A stretch of 64,000 nucleotides of DNA, from NCBI RefSeq assembly GCF_008364555.1, contig NZ_VTUC01000006.1, forward strand, positions 434,001 through 498,000, written 5' to 3'. This DNA is from Enterobacter vonholyi. Lineage in GTDB: Bacteria; Pseudomonadota; Gammaproteobacteria; Enterobacterales; Enterobacteriaceae. The notes beneath the pieces are model-generated. The model saw only the letters and a list, made by a program, of their open reading frames with translations. It did not search any database and was not told the origin of the DNA. Both the position numbers and the translations under genes were made by a program. Below, piece after piece: positions 62,343-64,000 of this stretch; the stretch's first letter is position 1; every line of letters starts with the position of its first letter.

Positions 62343-64000
62343 AACGATGCTTCTCCATCAGCAAAGCGAACGACAATACCGTTCGGGGGTAAAACGTCAG
62401 AGACTTCCGGCCAGGCAAAGCGCGTCTCACCCGCGAGATCGGGCAGCGCGACGGGCTTAATGCCGATATTAAGCGCCAGCGAGAGCGTCCCCGACGGAAA
62501 GCGCCAGCACACCGCCACCATGCCGGGCGCGGTCTTGAGCACATGGCCCTCAACGGCACCGCGCGGATGCAGAAGCGGAACGATATGGCGATGGCGCAGC
62601 GTCAACAGATTGCGCGTGTAGCGCAGCCACGTTTTGCCCTCGTCGGTGGCAATCTTATGCCAGTCGAGCTTTGAGCGAACAAAGGTGTTCACGTCGTTCG
62701 GATCCGGAACGGCTTCATCGTGTCCGGCGTGACCGGTAAACTCTTTCGCGCGCCCTTCCCGTACCGCCTTTGCCAGATCGCCGTGAAAGTCGGTGAAGAA
62801 CAGGAACGGATGCGTTTCCCCAAACTCCTCGCCCATAAACAGCAGCGGGATATGCGGGGAGAGCAGCAGCGCGGCAAGCAGCACCCGCGTCTTGTCGGCA
62901 CCCGCGAGGGAGATAAGCCGCTCGCCCTGGGCGCGATTGCCTGTCTGATCGTGGTTTTGAATAAAATCGACGAAGAACTGCGGCGGCTGCGTGCGGCACT
63001 CCACCCCGCGAGATTCTCCGGTTTGCAGAGACACCTCGCCCTGGTAGACAAACCCTTCCGCCAGCGCCCGGGCGAACTTCTTCTCAGGCTCAAAGGCAAA
63101 ATCCTGGTAATACGCGTGGGTCTCGCCGGTGGCAAACACGTGGGCGGCGTTGTGGAAGTCATCGTTCCACTCGCCGGTAAACAGCGGCGCGTTGCCCTGT
63201 TCATCGCGGGGATGCAGGAAAATCACGTTGCGGCTGTCTTCCGTGGTCAGGTGAACGTGACGGTGCGGAATGGCCTCGCGAATTTTTGCGGCAATCTCCT
63301 CGAGAACATGGGGGTCCGAGCCGTCCTTAATCTGGTCGATGGCATCAAAGCGCAGCCCGTCCAGGCGGTATTCCGTCAGCCAGTAGAGCGGCGCGTCGGT
63401 GATGTACTGCCTGACCGGCTCGCGCTCGTAGGCGATGCCGTTACCCCACGGCGTCATCCGCTGTGCATCAAAAAACGCGGGCGAAAGCAGAGGCAGATAG
63501 TTTCCTTCGGGCCCAAAGTGGTTGAGCACGATATCCAGCACCACGGAAAGCCCCAGGCCGTGGGCGGCGTCGATAAAGGCGTGGAAATCCTCCGGCGTGC
63601 CGTACGCTGAGTGTGGGGCATACAGCAGCACGCCGTCATATCCCCAGCCGCGGGAACCGCCAAACTGGGAGACGGGCATCACTTCAAGCTGGGTAATCCC
63701 GAGCTCTGCCAGATACGGCAGCTTGTCGATGGCCGACCGGAAGGTGCCCTCCGGAGTGAAGGTGCCGATATGCAGTTCGTAAATGACCGTCTCTTCCCAC
63801 GGACGCCCTGCCCAGTCGCGGTTGACCGGCTGGTAAAGTCGGGGATCGATCACCACCGAGGGGCCGTTAACGTCGCCCTTTTGCGCCCGCGAGGCGGGAT
63901 CGGGCACCGCCATGCCGTCCTGAAGAACAAACTGATATTCTGCACCGTGCGTGACGCCAGGGACGTCTGCCTGGAACCAGCCGTCGCCGGTTGCCGTCAT
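62339..64000 (-). CDS. treZ: Maltooligosyltrehalose trehalohydrolase (5' end cut by window)
   Basis: 553 residues are visible; the first 40 or so are beyond the window edge, and the first visible Met is probably internal. It is a GH13 subfamily 10 enzyme that releases trehalose from maltooligosyltrehalose. Seen are VIYELHIGTFTPEGTFRSA, DIVLNHFGPEGNYLP, DGLRFDAIDQIKDGSDPHVL (nucleophile Asp), VHLTTEDSRNVIFL (Glu) and FIQNHDQTGNRAQGERLI. It overlaps treY by 4 bp, giving the operon treZ-treY-glgX. Confidence 0.93.
   Translation of the reverse strand: MTATGDGWFQADVPGVTHGAEYQFVLQDGMAVPDPASRAQKGDVNGPSVVIDPRLYQPVNRDWAGRPWEETVIYELHIGTFTPEGTFRSAIDKLPYLAELGITQLEVMPVSQFGGSRGWGYDGVLLYAPHSAYGTPEDFHAFIDAAHGLGLSVVLDIVLNHFGPEGNYLPLLSPAFFDAQRMTPWGNGIAYEREPVRQYITDAPLYWLTEYRLDGLRFDAIDQIKDGSDPHVLEEIAAKIREAIPHRHVHLTTEDSRNVIFLHPRDEQGNAPLFTGEWNDDFHNAAHVFATGETHAYYQDFAFEPEKKFARALAEGFVYQGEVSLQTGESRGVECRTQPPQFFVDFIQNHDQTGNRAQGERLISLAGADKTRVLLAALLLSPHIPLLFMGEEFGETHPFLFFTDFHGDLAKAVREGRAKEFTGHAGHDEAVPDPNDVNTFVRSKLDWHKIATDEGKTWLRYTRNLLTLRHRHIVPLLHPRGAVEGHVLKTAPGMVAVCWRFPSGTLSLALNIGIKPVALPDLAGETRFAWPEVSDVLPPNGIVVRFADGEASL

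Overview
The window is chromosomal DNA from a member of the Enterobacteriaceae, most likely an Enterobacter (E. cloacae complex type) strain. From about 0.35 to 26.5 kb the gene order is that of the E. coli K-12 terminus, inverted: ydeE, eamA, marB/A/R, marC, sotB, ptrR (yneJ), sad, glsB, yneG, dgcF (yneF), uxaB, yneE, tam. It is interrupted by lineage-specific genes. A treZ-treY-glgX trehalose set and an acyl-homoserine lactone (AHL) system fit Enterobacter better than Escherichia. No rRNA, tRNA, CRISPR array or intact insertion sequence was seen.

Layout. 0-6 kb: the end of zinT, two efflux genes and the mar locus with a well-preserved operator. 6-16.9 kb: two tandem PhzF-like isomerases, ptrR/sad, a chemoreceptor, glsB-yneG, two diguanylate cyclases and acetyltransferases. 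17-19.6 kb: uxaB and the bestrophin-like yneE. 19.6-25.7 kb: three acetyltransferases, then a codirectional set of an exported epoxide-hydrolase-like protein, a response regulator/sensor kinase pair and a CcdA-thioredoxin membrane protein. 25.7-28.3 kb: tam and a convergent LuxI/LuxR pair, about where K-12 has the lsr (AI-2) operon. 28.5-33.5 kb: small metabolic and regulatory genes.

The chromosome dimer-resolution site dif lies at 33759-33786 and matches the E. coli dif sequence as I recall it. FtsK-orienting KOPS octamers seen by eye point towards it from both sides, so replichore polarity switches here. Just right of dif (34-41 kb) the DNA is scrambled. An alpha/beta hydrolase gene lacks an internal segment of about 25 codons, and that segment lies, in another frame, at the gene's own 3' end. 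A second alcohol dehydrogenase / MFS / AraC cluster survives only as three fragments. At 41.2-42.7 kb is an unrecognised two-gene module (a soluble/hydrophobic protein plus a membrane protein) that could be an effector-immunity pair.

42.7-51.2 kb carries the complete copper/silver efflux locus cusCFBA with divergent cusRS and a recognisable CusR box. 51-54 kb has a LysR/MFS pair and an orphan hcp of type VI secretion. 54.3-57.8 kb has a DUF2891/DUF979/DUF969 operon with a divergent regulator. From 57.8 kb to the edge is the treZ-treY-glgX operon, truncated in treZ.
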